From: a virus
Length of the DNA: 35,925 nt
Virus record (IMG/VR): IMGVR_UViG_3300035670_000710
Span: 1-35,925 of that record
Reading direction: 5' to 3' (one strand)
A program made the translations under genes and the position numbers. Positions 19,770-27,786 of this stretch are shown one piece after another. Under the pieces are notes generated by a model that saw nothing but the letters and a program-made list of their open reading frames with translations, was not told the DNA's origin and made no database searches. Position 1 is the stretch's first letter; each line of letters starts with the position of its first letter.

Positions 19770-21392
19770 TTACGGAACGGCAATGCTATTGCGCGGGGCG
19801 GCCCACACAATTTGCGTGCTGGTGCCGGTATCGTATCCAAAAAATGTGACCGGAGAATATCTGTCGATTGTTGAGCCCCCAGAAAAAGACCGAATTGCGA
19901 AAGTTTCTTTTGTCGTTTGGCCGTTCTTTTTGCGATACACTCCACTTGCAAAACTGTTGTAGGCCGTGTTGAGGCTGTTAATAGAAAGGCACCCTTGGGC
20001 AGTGGCAAAATCTATGAAATCAGTGGTTGCTTGGCCCTGAGGAACAAACTCGGCAGTCTGTGTTTGGGATGTTGTTTCGGTTCCTGATAAGCCGGTGCTT
20101 GTTAAAGTTGCAGAATAATTGCTAAAACTGATTGTGCCAAGTAGCTGATAGTCGCTGTTGTGGGCCCTAAACGTCCCTGGCATAAGGCTAAACACTTTTT
20201 GCGACACGGAGACAAACCAAGCGCCATCGTTATCGCCAAACACGTTTTGCATGATGCCCTGCTTAAAAAAAGACGCGGCAACCCCCGCGCTGTTTTTGAT
20301 TCCTGTGAAGCCAATTATGGTTCGCTCGTTTGTTTGGGCCGTAGTTGTTTGGTTGTAAAATTTAGTCCTTGGCGCGTAAGTTGTTTTTTCCCATTTTTCC
20401 GTAATTTCAAACTCCCCAGGGTTGGCTCCCGCCGCCGTTATTGCTCTTGATGTGGTGTAAGATGTATCTTCGATAGCAGCCGTAGTCGTTGAATAGACCG
20501 CGTAAGTTGAGTCAAACACCTGTCCCAAACTTGTTATTTCCACAAAAGAAACGTATTGAGTTGTTGTCGTTTCCGTTGCTGAATAATTATACGCAAGAAA
20601 AGACCCTTCTACGTCCGTGATGGTGATTGTTTCGCCGTATGTGGTTGGCGAATAATAAAAATACTCTTCGGTTTCTAAAGGAAGCGATGGGGCGAATGGA
20701 TTGATCACAGGGCGCGTGCTGGACAACAACTCTCCTATTGAAAATTGCCGCACAACTGTCGTGCGCGTGCTTTCCTCCGTATTAGTAAAAGCGCGCGAAG
20801 GAACCGCGCTTTGTGCAATAATACTTGCCGCAACAGTTTCAGATTGCGGGTAAACAGTTGTGGCGGTTGCCGTGCTTGCGGTTTCTATGGCTGCCCCGGA
20901 ATAAATATTTTCACCAATATCTGTGGCACTGGCGACCAAAAGAACTTCATCGCTTTGCGCCATGTAAATTGTTCCGTATAGTTCCCCGACATATTGGCTA
21001 TCCGTTGTAGTCGTAGTAAAAGAAGAATGGTTGGAGGTAGTTGTCGAAAATGTTGGCAGTGTCTGAGAAAGGGTTGAGACACTACTGACGGTGATAGTCG
21101 CGCTGTTGCTTGCTGTTGTTCGTGTGGTGTAAACTTGTCGAACAGCCGTTGTTACAGTCGTGGACGAAATCTGTCTTGAAACATTGGTTGTTGCCAGCGT
21201 TGTAAGCGGCTCAGAGCCACGAAGTGTCTCGTATGTCGTGCTGGAAAAGTCCCCTGCTATGGATTGAGATGTAAAAAAGAAATTTTCTTCATAGGATTCG
21301 CTAGCTGAGAAAGGATCGCCGTCCAGGTTCGTAGCACTGGCGCTAGATACAATCTTGGTTTGTGGATCGACAGTAAACAGCCAGGAAATCAT
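19770..21392 (-). CDS. Thr/Ser-rich tail appendage protein
   Basis: A 540-residue protein dominated by Thr, Ser, Ala and Tyr (runs such as SFTTTTTDSQYVGELYG and SATETTTTQYVSF). There is no recognised catalytic domain; strand-like segments alternate with Thr/Ser tracts, as in tail fibres or adhesin-like shafts. The C-terminus (STIDRYSPVTFFGYDTGTST) is probably a folded domain. Base composition is clearly more A+T-rich than the head genes. The next gene encodes a glycosyltransferase, so the many Thr/Ser residues are candidate O-glycosylation sites; this is inference. ATGA overlap with the upstream gene (21389-21392). Confidence 0.65.
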   Translation of the reverse strand: MISWLFTVDPQTKIVSSASATNLDGDPFSASESYEENFFFTSQSIAGDFSSTTYETLRGSEPLTTLATTNVSRQISSTTVTTAVRQVYTTRTTASNSATITVSSVSTLSQTLPTFSTTTSNHSSFTTTTTDSQYVGELYGTIYMAQSDEVLLVASATDIGENIYSGAAIETASTATATTVYPQSETVAASIIAQSAVPSRAFTNTEESTRTTVVRQFSIGELLSSTRPVINPFAPSLPLETEEYFYYSPTTYGETITITDVEGSFLAYNYSATETTTTQYVSFVEITSLGQVFDSTYAVYSTTTAAIEDTSYTTSRAITAAGANPGEFEITEKWEKTTYAPRTKFYNQTTTAQTNERTIIGFTGIKNSAGVAASFFKQGIMQNVFGDNDGAWFVSVSQKVFSLMPGTFRAHNSDYQLLGTISFSNYSATLTSTGLSGTETTSQTQTAEFVPQGQATTDFIDFATAQGCLSINSLNTAYNSFASGVYRKKNGQTTKETFAIRSFSGGSTIDRYSPVTFFGYDTGTSTQIVWAAPRNSIAVP

Positions 21393-22006
21393 TGCAACAG
21401 CGTGTAGTAGATGTTGTAAGGCGATTCTCCAGGCGCTGCTGCCGCATCTTTTTCCACAATGAGCGATTGCACAACTGGCGCAGCTACGGTGCCGTCGGTT
21501 TCAATGCGGTAATTGGTCCCGTTTTCAAACATTCCGAAGACAAAAGGAATGGCCGCAGGCAAGGCGTAAAGCTCTGGGGCTGGCGGGGCAAGGTGCTCGG
21601 TCTCCATGGAAAGCACCACGTCGGTAATGCCCACGCCGTCTGTGTTAATCGTGGCCGTGCCGTAATAAAGCTGATCGTTGTCTAGTTCAAATTCCTCGTC
21701 CCAATTCGTCGGCAAAAAGTTTCCGATGGTGCCAGGGCGCACTCTGACGGTGTAGCCGCTGTTGTCGGACTCCACGGTGTATATGTCCCAAGGATATATT
21801 TGGGAAACTGTGCCACCTTTGGCTGATGGCAAGGCGGCAGCAAGGCCGATGTAAGTTCCGGTCCCATCTTGTCGCACTGTGATTCCGCGCTCGCCCTTGG
21901 GCTTGTTGCGCCTAATCTCTTGCAGAATCGTATTGAGACGATCGGCGCTTAGTTCGCGCAAAAGCGGGCGGCCCGACAGAAAGCGAATGGATTCAAACTG
22001 TCCCAT
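21389..22006 (-). CDS. Probable tail-tip structural protein
   Basis: A 205-residue protein. The N-terminus (MGQFESIRFLSGRPLLRELS and ADRLNTILQEIRRNK) is helical and the rest is beta-rich (YTVRVRPGTIGNF, LYYGTATINTDGVGITDVVL). An N-terminal helix followed by beta domains, between a tape-measure-side gene and a fibre gene, suits a tail-tip or baseplate protein. No named family is recognised. It shares the MxQFE start with the next gene upstream (MAQFETT), a possible common assembly motif. Confidence 0.55.
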   Translation of the reverse strand: MGQFESIRFLSGRPLLRELSADRLNTILQEIRRNKPKGERGITVRQDGTGTYIGLAAALPSAKGGTVSQIYPWDIYTVESDNSGYTVRVRPGTIGNFLPTNWDEEFELDNDQLYYGTATINTDGVGITDVVLSMETEHLAPPAPELYALPAAIPFVFGMFENGTNYRIETDGTVAAPVVQSLIVEKDAAAAPGESPYNIYYTLLQ

Positions 22007-22009
22007 AGG

Positions 22010-22657
22010 TTAGCTCCAGCCGTATAGGGTTTGAACGTCTGCCCACGCGCTAAAATTCAGTGTGTATTCACGGGTCACCTCGTAGCGGGTGCCGATGGGG
22101 GTGGCTGTGATGGCGGTGCATATCCAGAATGTCCCGTTGGGTGCATCAAGCTCTGGCGGGTCCGCAACTTTGGCGATGGGGCTCAAACTTGGAAGGGCCG
22201 TTTCAATCTCTGAGACTCGAAGGACAACGGCAGGGGCCAAAACGTATTCGACGCCACGGGATAAGAATGAATAGAGCAGTTCTTGATCTGCGCTGAATCC
22301 TGTTAGAACTGCGCTTGTCCCGGCTTCGATGGCCTCTTGGACTTGGGCCACCTCTTGCTCGGTCATGTTTTCAAATGATCTGTGAGTTTGAATCGGAACC
22401 TCGCGGGTTCCACCCGTCAACTCGATGCGCTTGCCGTATTGATTGTAGGACGCACCACCCTCGCCGCCCTGAGAGTATTCGGCAATAACGCGGCGGACTC
22501 CAGCCGCGTCTTCAGTTGCGTTGACTGAGGTAAGCGGGAAGCCGTTGACGCCTGCCGGTATGTTTATTGTTCCGTCAGTCGAAGCGTAAGCCTTGCGAAT
22601 TACCTGTCTGTCGCCGCTGTCGAGATACCCGCCGCCTGTTGTTTCAAATTGTGCCAT
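22010..22657 (-). CDS. Probable tail-tip structural protein
   Basis: A 215-residue protein beginning MAQFETTGGGYLDSGDRQVI. Segments such as NATEDAAGVRRVIAEYSQGG and GTFWICTAITATPIGTRYEV suggest a beta-rich virion protein; an acidic helical piece (NMTEQEVAQVQEAIEAGTSA) lies in the middle. It stands directly after the tape measure gene, where siphophages carry distal-tail or hub genes, but no Dit/Tal motif is recognised. It ends three bases before the next gene. Confidence 0.55.
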   Translation of the reverse strand: MAQFETTGGGYLDSGDRQVIRKAYASTDGTINIPAGVNGFPLTSVNATEDAAGVRRVIAEYSQGGEGGASYNQYGKRIELTGGTREVPIQTHRSFENMTEQEVAQVQEAIEAGTSAVLTGFSADQELLYSFLSRGVEYVLAPAVVLRVSEIETALPSLSPIAKVADPPELDAPNGTFWICTAITATPIGTRYEVTREYTLNFSAWADVQTLYGWS

Positions 22658-22662
22658 AGGAG

Positions 22663-23961
22663 TTAGTTGGTTGAAGGCAAGACCAAGGGTTCGCCTTTTT
22701 TGAGGATGTCGAGAATCTGTTTGGCAAACTCTGCGGCCCGGCGGGTTTCTTCCGAAGGGTCGCGCTTTTGCCGCGTGTCGAAAAATTCATTGGAGGCAAA
22801 ACCGATGCGCTGGAGGGCAGAGGCGCCAGCCGATCCGCGAAATGCGGCCTCCTCGGCGGCGAGGCGCTCGCCTTGTTGGCGGGCAAACTCGGCAGCGTCC
22901 ACGCGGAAACCGCCGGCTGCGGCGTCAGTAGTGCCAGGGCCAAACTCGTCGCCCAATGCTCGCCGCGCGGCCTCTTGGGCGCGCTCAAACTCTCTAATGC
23001 CCTCAATGGTTCCGGGGCCAAGTTGACGACTTGCATTGCCTTCGCGGGTGCCTGTCCGCTCTCGCTGTTCCGCAGCAATGCGACGATCTTGCGCCGCAAA
23101 AAGCTGTTGCAAATTGGAGGCTGCTTCTGGCGAAACCTTACTGGCTGCTGCCAATAGTTGTTCGCGCTCCGCTTGTAGCGCAATTAGTTTGCGCTCTTCG
23201 TCCGTTCTGGCCTCGGCCAGACGGTTTTCTCTTTGCGTTGCTGCCGCAATAGCCGTAGCTAAAGCCAAGCGCGCATTGCCAGCACCCTGCTCAACTTCTC
23301 TATTGGCAGCACTTGAAAGATCGAAGGCGTTTATGTAGTCGGCTATTTGAAAGCCAATGCCGCTTTGAAGTTTTTCGTTGGCTTTAATAAGCCCTTCGAT
23401 TTGTTGGGACGCCCCCTGTATCGCGCTCGCCAGTTGGTCAAACGTGGTTGTCGGCGACAGCAGGTTAGTGAATGAATTTTGCAGAGCTTGGCTTTGGTCG
23501 ATTAGTCCCTCCAGTCCTGCGGCGGCATCCTCAAGCGTGCGGCGGATAAGCGACCCGATGGCAAAACCACCTGCTGCCGCAACCAAGCCTCCAAAAGCCG
23601 TAGTGATGCGTCGGACCACAGCCTCAAACACATCGCCCGCGCTTGTAGCGTTGGCTAAATCAGCAGCCAGTCCGCGAATGGCGGAAGCGCCAGCAGAGGA
23701 GGTCTTGGCAAGTTCTGGCGCAGATGCCGCTTGCGGAGCCGGCTCAATCGGCGCCCGCGCCAAATCCCGAAGCTCCCGCGCCTGCCGCTGCAAATCCCGC
23801 AGCGGTCCAAGTCGATCATCCCCGGCAAACGGGTTGATCGTCATGGTATTGGAAACCGCCGCCTTGGCCTGCTGGCTGAACTTCTGGGTTTCCTGTAGCG
23901 CCTGCTGCAAGCCCGTGCGGACTTCGTTCTGCGCGGTAATCTTAACTTTTACTTCAGCCAT
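22663..23961 (-). CDS. Short tape measure-like protein
   Basis: A 432-residue, largely alpha-helical protein. The N-terminus (VRTGLQQALQETQKFSQQAK) is coiled-coil; a Gly/Ala-rich hydrophobic stretch (AFGGLVAAAGGFAIGSLI, about 122-139) is followed by long helices rich in Gln, Glu, Arg and Ala (RLAEARTDEERKLIALQAER). Such hydrophobic patches plus helices mark tape measure proteins. At roughly 0.15 nm per residue, the known rule for siphophage tails, the tail would be about 65 nm, short for a siphophage. It overlaps the upstream gene by eight bases. Confidence 0.7.
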   Translation of the reverse strand: MAEVKVKITAQNEVRTGLQQALQETQKFSQQAKAAVSNTMTINPFAGDDRLGPLRDLQRQARELRDLARAPIEPAPQAASAPELAKTSSAGASAIRGLAADLANATSAGDVFEAVVRRITTAFGGLVAAAGGFAIGSLIRRTLEDAAAGLEGLIDQSQALQNSFTNLLSPTTTFDQLASAIQGASQQIEGLIKANEKLQSGIGFQIADYINAFDLSSAANREVEQGAGNARLALATAIAAATQRENRLAEARTDEERKLIALQAEREQLLAAASKVSPEAASNLQQLFAAQDRRIAAEQRERTGTREGNASRQLGPGTIEGIREFERAQEAARRALGDEFGPGTTDAAAGGFRVDAAEFARQQGERLAAEEAAFRGSAGASALQRIGFASNEFFDTRQKRDPSEETRRAAEFAKQILDILKKGEPLVLPSTN

Positions 23962-24520
23962 TTTGCCCAGCCTTTCTTAGTTGGCGCTTGAGGATGGCAA
24001 GGCGCTCGGCGTCGGTCACAATGTCGAGCCGCGCCCCTTGCTCTGATTCAAACGCTGCGGCCTCATACCACGCAGCCGCCCCGACCGGTGTGGACCAGGC
24101 GCGCTCCTCACTCATGCCCAACCGCATCAGCCGCACCACCGTGGACAGGTTGTGCGGGATCTTGCTGGGTTCGACGCGCTGCTCGCCCGGCTTGGGCGCT
24201 TTGTTCCACATTTGCGGTGGCGCCACGAAGTCGGCCACATACGCCTTCCAGCACTCTACCTCGGCGTCAAAATCGGCCTTGTCAGTGCCCCAGCGCCACA
24301 GCTTGTAGCGCCAGCCTGTCGTTTTGGGGAGGGCCAAGGGTGACCGCGAACACATCCACGCGGCAATGCGGAGCTGGTCCAGCGTTCCGAGTTGGCCGTG
24401 GTAGAAGGGATTGCCGATGGCCTCCAAGGCAAAGGCGTGGCCCAAGGAAAGCGGCCTCATCCGCAGCCCGCAAACGCGGTGCTCGGCGTTAAGGAAAGAC
24501 TCTGCCGCGAGCGCGTCCAT
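23954..24520 (-). CDS. Probable tail assembly chaperone
   Basis: A 188-residue protein. RPLSLGHAFALEAIGNPFYH (22-41) and QLRIAAWMCSRSPLALPKTT recall a phage protein family encoded between tail tube and tape measure genes. Position between those genes is the main argument for a tail assembly chaperone role. I see no slippery sequence for the frameshift that makes the longer chaperone in lambda-like phages. The start at 24520 is preferred over the internal ATG at 24460. Confidence 0.6.
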   Translation of the reverse strand: MDALAAESFLNAEHRVCGLRMRPLSLGHAFALEAIGNPFYHGQLGTLDQLRIAAWMCSRSPLALPKTTGWRYKLWRWGTDKADFDAEVECWKAYVADFVAPPQMWNKAPKPGEQRVEPSKIPHNLSTVVRLMRLGMSEERAWSTPVGAAAWYEAAAFESEQGARLDIVTDAERLAILKRQLRKAGQNG

Positions 24521-24532
24521 GCGCGTGCGCGG

Positions 24533-25084
24533 TTACGAACCGCCGAAGGCTACAGTGGTTGCGGTTGTGCGGACGAAATCCGTGTTGCTGAAGCGTTTCT
24601 CTTCGCGGATCGTGCCGCCGCCAGAAATGCTGCCCACGGTCAAATTACCGTCCTCGCCGTAGTTCACGCCTCGGATGTTGAATTTGATAACATCGCCCGC
24701 CGTCTCGGCCTTCTCGGCGCTGAGTGTGTCGAAGGTGATGCCGTCCAAAGTGAAGGTTGCGGCGGTAAAAGCATCGGTAAGAATGGTGGCCGAGGCTTCG
24801 CAGCGGGGGTTGTAGGTGCGCGCGGCGGGCGGCGCCGTGCTGCTGGCCGAGGGGTCAATAATTACCTCGTCCACGCTCCATGTCAGAGTGGCGCTCAACA
24901 CGTCATCGCTGCCGATTTGCGGGGCGCCAAAGGTGGTGGTTACCGTCTCTGTGGTAGTTTCAGTCCTCGTATATTTGAGGATATTATCTGCTACGTCTCC
25001 GTCTTTGTCCTGCGGCGCGACGTATTCAAAGGTCTTGCTGGTAGAGCGGGAAAAGCCCGACCCAGAGCCGTAAGTGATAGCCAT
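24533..25084 (-). CDS. Probable major tail tube protein
   Basis: A 183-residue beta-rich protein rich in Thr, Ser and Asp (KYTRTETTTETVTTTFGAPQ, ATFTLDGITFDTLSAEKAET, DVIKFNIRGVNYGEDGN). Size, composition and place between the tail-terminator-like and chaperone genes suit the tail tube subunit. A TTGACA element (spacer 14, ending GCGAGGGC) precedes the ATG, consistent with high expression of an abundant protein. No direct family match is claimed. Confidence 0.6.
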   Translation of the reverse strand: MAITYGSGSGFSRSTSKTFEYVAPQDKDGDVADNILKYTRTETTTETVTTTFGAPQIGSDDVLSATLTWSVDEVIIDPSASSTAPPAARTYNPRCEASATILTDAFTAATFTLDGITFDTLSAEKAETAGDVIKFNIRGVNYGEDGNLTVGSISGGGTIREEKRFSNTDFVRTTATTVAFGGS

Positions 25085-25104
25085 GCCCTCGCGGGCGATG
25101 TCAA
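25085..25104 (-). promoter_or_regulatory. TTGACA start element before tail tube gene
   Basis: TTGACA, spacer TCGCCCGCGAGGGC, then ATG at 25084. The last 11 bases of the spacer plus ATG are identical to those before the connector gene at 33186. The TGA of TTGACA is also the stop codon of the upstream gene (25101-25103). Confidence 0.4.
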
Positions 25105-25979
25105 TTTTGCTGGCAGTAGAGCGTTAGGGCCAGCACGTCGGTGATGCGGTTGTCGGATCGGTCTACGGTGTGTCCCGTTTCTAGCATCCCGGCAACCGTT
25201 ACGTTGGCTGTGGTAAAGTCTTGGGCAACGATGTCGCGCAGGGTTTCCTGCACCGAAGTGACCACCTCATCATGGCCGGTGGCGTATTCGCCGGGGGTGA
25301 TGACGTGGATGGTGACCTGTGCCGACCAGCGGGCCAGTTGAGGAAACGGGCGCTCGGCAGAGAGGCAGGCAGCGACAATGCGGCGCGGTGGCGCGGCGGT
25401 TTCCGAGTAGTAAGGATAGACGGTGTAATCGTCGGTCACGGCGCCGGGGAGCTCGGTGCCAAGGTGGGCCGAAACGATTTGCTCAATCTCGTGGCGAAGG
25501 CTGTAGTTTTGCGGGGTGGCCGTGGGGCCGGTGGGCGTGGTGTTGATGCGCTCCCCTGCTACCAGGCTAATGCGGATAGTGTCGGTCTGGTAATTGGCGG
25601 CGGTTTCGCTGGCAAGCTCGGTCAGGTGCCACCCGTAAAGCGTGAAATCGGTCTGGGAGGCGTTGATGGCGGCAAGTGCGGTGTTGGTATTGGTATCGTC
25701 CAAAAGCCGCGACAGAGCGGCCACGCGGTCTTTGTGCGAGGCTTGCCAGCCTGCGCCGGCATTGGCGGCGGAGATGAGCGAGAAATCCATCGTGGCGCGG
25801 GTGGCCTGGCGCACGCCACCCTCCAGCAATTCCGTCGAGGCCGAGGCGACAATGACGCACGGGAAGGCCAGCGCGTCGGAGGGGATGGCATGACGCACGG
25901 GAATGCCCGACAGCGCGGTCCCGGTGCGGTTGGCCGTGACGTAGGCGGCGAAGGCGGATTCTAATTCGCGGTGGATCAT
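25101..25979 (-). CDS. Tandem-duplicated tail terminator-like protein
   Basis: A 292-residue protein made of two related halves of about 145 residues. Half one starts IHRELESAFAAYV and ends DTIRISLVAGER; half two starts LRHEIEQIVSAHL and ends ITDVLALTLYCQQ. Both contain a central strand with Pro and Ala followed by FP (SDALAFPCVIVASAS against PRRIVAACLSAERPFP). A helix, strands and a closing beta segment of this kind match the tail-terminator/minor-tail fold (lambda gpU / DUF3168-like), normally one domain per chain. A fused dimer would form the same ring with half the chains. ATGA overlap at 25976-25979. Confidence 0.65.
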   Translation of the reverse strand: MIHRELESAFAAYVTANRTGTALSGIPVRHAIPSDALAFPCVIVASASTELLEGGVRQATRATMDFSLISAANAGAGWQASHKDRVAALSRLLDDTNTNTALAAINASQTDFTLYGWHLTELASETAANYQTDTIRISLVAGERINTTPTGPTATPQNYSLRHEIEQIVSAHLGTELPGAVTDDYTVYPYYSETAAPPRRIVAACLSAERPFPQLARWSAQVTIHVITPGEYATGHDEVVTSVQETLRDIVAQDFTTANVTVAGMLETGHTVDRSDNRITDVLALTLYCQQN

Positions 25980-26860
25980 GCGGCGGCGGCCATCTTTCCA
26001 AGGCGGTTGTTTAGTTCGCGTTCAATCTGTTTTTGGCGCAGGCCGACCACCCAATTAACGGCACCTTTTGAAATCTTGCTGGCGGCGTTGGGCGTGGTGT
26101 TGGCGAGTTCAAGATAGATGTTGCTGGGGGTGGAATCGCTGAACCGCCCCTTGCCACTGGCTCGCTTGGCGTTGCGAGCGGCGAAGGCGGGCAAGTTAAT
26201 CGAAAGTCCCGCTTGCCGAGCCGCAGCACCCCAGCCGGCTTTAAGGGTTCCCACGCGCTGTATCACCTCGTTGGTGTAACTGGTCATTTTGCCTTGGCTC
26301 ATCACAAGCTGGCTCCATGCGGCTTGGCGCACTTGGCCGCGCGAGTTTTTGCGCGACTTGTGCAGGGTGCGGCTTGGGCCATCGTCCACATATTGAAGCC
26401 GGCCAAGGCGCGGGTCGCCCAGCGCCGAGACGTTGCGGGTCTGGTTGTAGCTGCGGACGCGCTTGCCGCTTTTGGTTGTATAGGGTCGCACTTCGACCAA
26501 CGTTGGCGTCTGGTTGTTGAGATAATCCAAAGCGCGGGCGTGCGAGTAGTCAGGGCCCGGCGTAATGTATCGCTTGAAAGCCGCGCGGGCGCCACGGACG
26601 CCGCTGTCTTTGAGGATGGCGCGGATGGTGGAGGCAGTGACAAAAACCCTGTTGATGTCGCGGTTGGTGGCTTTTTCGCCCATCTCTTGTGTCTTGGGCG
26701 GGGTAATCGCCAAAAGCCCGTTGTCGCCATCATCGCGCACCAAAAGCCGACCCTGCCGCCTGACCTCGTTGCTAATCTCCAGCCGCGTGGCATTGACGAA
26801 CTTGGGCACGAGCTTCCGCAGTTCGTCCAAAGAAACCTCGACGGTAAATGCAGCCGCCAT
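25976..26860 (-). CDS. Neck / head-tail completion protein
   Basis: A 294-residue basic protein. The N-terminus (FTVEVSLDELRKLVPKFVNA then EISNEVRRQGRLLVRDD) resembles the helical start of HK97 gp10-type minor tail/neck proteins; the C-terminus has SKISKGAVNWVVGLRQKQIE. The middle is Arg/Lys-rich, with repeats of the type RxxNxxxxR. The start at 26860 is chosen as the first ATG after the upstream stop at 26865; a longer frame lies inside that gene. The stop overlaps the tail-terminator start. Confidence 0.6.
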   Translation of the reverse strand: MAAAFTVEVSLDELRKLVPKFVNATRLEISNEVRRQGRLLVRDDGDNGLLAITPPKTQEMGEKATNRDINRVFVTASTIRAILKDSGVRGARAAFKRYITPGPDYSHARALDYLNNQTPTLVEVRPYTTKSGKRVRSYNQTRNVSALGDPRLGRLQYVDDGPSRTLHKSRKNSRGQVRQAAWSQLVMSQGKMTSYTNEVIQRVGTLKAGWGAAARQAGLSINLPAFAARNAKRASGKGRFSDSTPSNIYLELANTTPNAASKISKGAVNWVVGLRQKQIERELNNRLGKMAAAA

Positions 26861-26864
26861 CGCC

Positions 26865-27203
26865 TTACTCCGCCAGACCGCCCGCTGTAATTTCGACCAC
26901 CGCGGCGTCCTGCGCCACGCCGAGCACTTGAAGCTCGATGTCGCGCACAGTGATACGGCTCCAGATGGCAGGGATGGAAACCTCTTTGATGCCCATAGCC
27001 ACGCACCGCTCAAACTCGCTGCGCGGGATAGCCAGACGCACCGAGCGGATCTGACGAACCCCGCCCTCGGCCAACTCGTCGCGCACGTCCATGTCGCCCA
27101 CCACGGCCTTTAGTTGCGTGCCGGCGATGGTGACGTATTCGCCGCCGACATCGGTAATTGCGGCCACGCCAAGGATGTGCGCGGTGTCTAGCTGGTTCGC
27201 CAT
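26865..27203 (-). CDS. Head-tail joining protein (gpFII-like)
   Basis: A 112-residue beta-rich protein. IRSVRLAIPRSEFERCVAMG then AIWSRITVRDIELQVLGVAQ and DAAVVEITAGG match the strand pattern of lambda gpFII-type joining proteins (a domain ending ..I.VRG..Y.V.......G...I.L). This fits its place between capsid-side and tail-side genes. The two glycosyltransferase genes that separate it from the capsid gene are unusual here. Confidence 0.6.
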   Translation of the reverse strand: MANQLDTAHILGVAAITDVGGEYVTIAGTQLKAVVGDMDVRDELAEGGVRQIRSVRLAIPRSEFERCVAMGIKEVSIPAIWSRITVRDIELQVLGVAQDAAVVEITAGGLAE

Positions 27204-27219
27204 GCCCTAATCGTCCGAG

Positions 27220-27786
27220 TCAAAGCCGCGCCGCGCCGGGGTCGTAGTGCTTGGTGACGTAGCTGTAAAAGTAAATCGGATTGTCGCCGCTCCATTCCTC
27301 GGTCTGCAAATGCGGCAGCAGGCCGAGCGCATAGCTGTAATCCTCGCCCCACATCATGTCGGGGAAACGGCTTTTCAGCGCCATATCGCGCCGTAGCGGG
27401 CACAGGTGGTGCGGGGTGCGTTCTTGGCCTTGCCAGTGGTGGTTCTCGCGGAAGCGCAGGCTGTGGCGGAAGATGGGTGACGGGCGGTAGTCGTGGCCGT
27501 CCATTGTGACGTGCATCGTAATTCCGACCACATCGGGCTTGCTTTTGAGGCAGGGCAGGATGCGGGCGACGTAGTCGGGCGCAATCATGTCATCGTCATC
27601 AACAAAGGCTACATAATCGCCCGTGGCCTGCTTGATCATGCGCTGGCGCTTGACCCCGACCGTGCCGGGGCCGTTATCAATGGTAATGCGGACGCTGCGC
27701 TTGCACTGCGGCTTTAGCACGGCCAGCAGCTTTTCCAGCATGGCCGCGCGCGACGGGATGGTGGGCACTAAAATTTCCAGCTTCAT
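27220..27786 (-). CDS. GT2-family glycosyltransferase
   Basis: A 188-residue protein. MKLEILVPTIPSRAAMLEKL then ATGDYVAFVDDDDMIAPDYV form the nucleotide-sugar-binding half of a GT2 (GT-A) enzyme with the metal-binding DDDD/DxD motif, and MMWGEDYSYALGLLPHL (about 147-163) is the acceptor-side acidic motif (E-D). It is a compact member; most GT2 enzymes exceed 220 residues. The start at 27786 forms an ATGA overlap with the larger glycosyltransferase upstream, so the two work as a pair in the head-gene region. Confidence 0.8.
   Translation of the reverse strand: MKLEILVPTIPSRAAMLEKLLAVLKPQCKRSVRITIDNGPGTVGVKRQRMIKQATGDYVAFVDDDDMIAPDYVARILPCLKSKPDVVGITMHVTMDGHDYRPSPIFRHSLRFRENHHWQGQERTPHHLCPLRRDMALKSRFPDMMWGEDYSYALGLLPHLQTEEWSGDNPIYFYSYVTKHYDPGAARL

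Noticed and set aside
23954-24530. Programmed frameshift extending the tail assembly chaperone
   Set aside because: No slippery heptamer was seen near the end of the gene, and the next gene downstream in the overlap is the tape measure itself.
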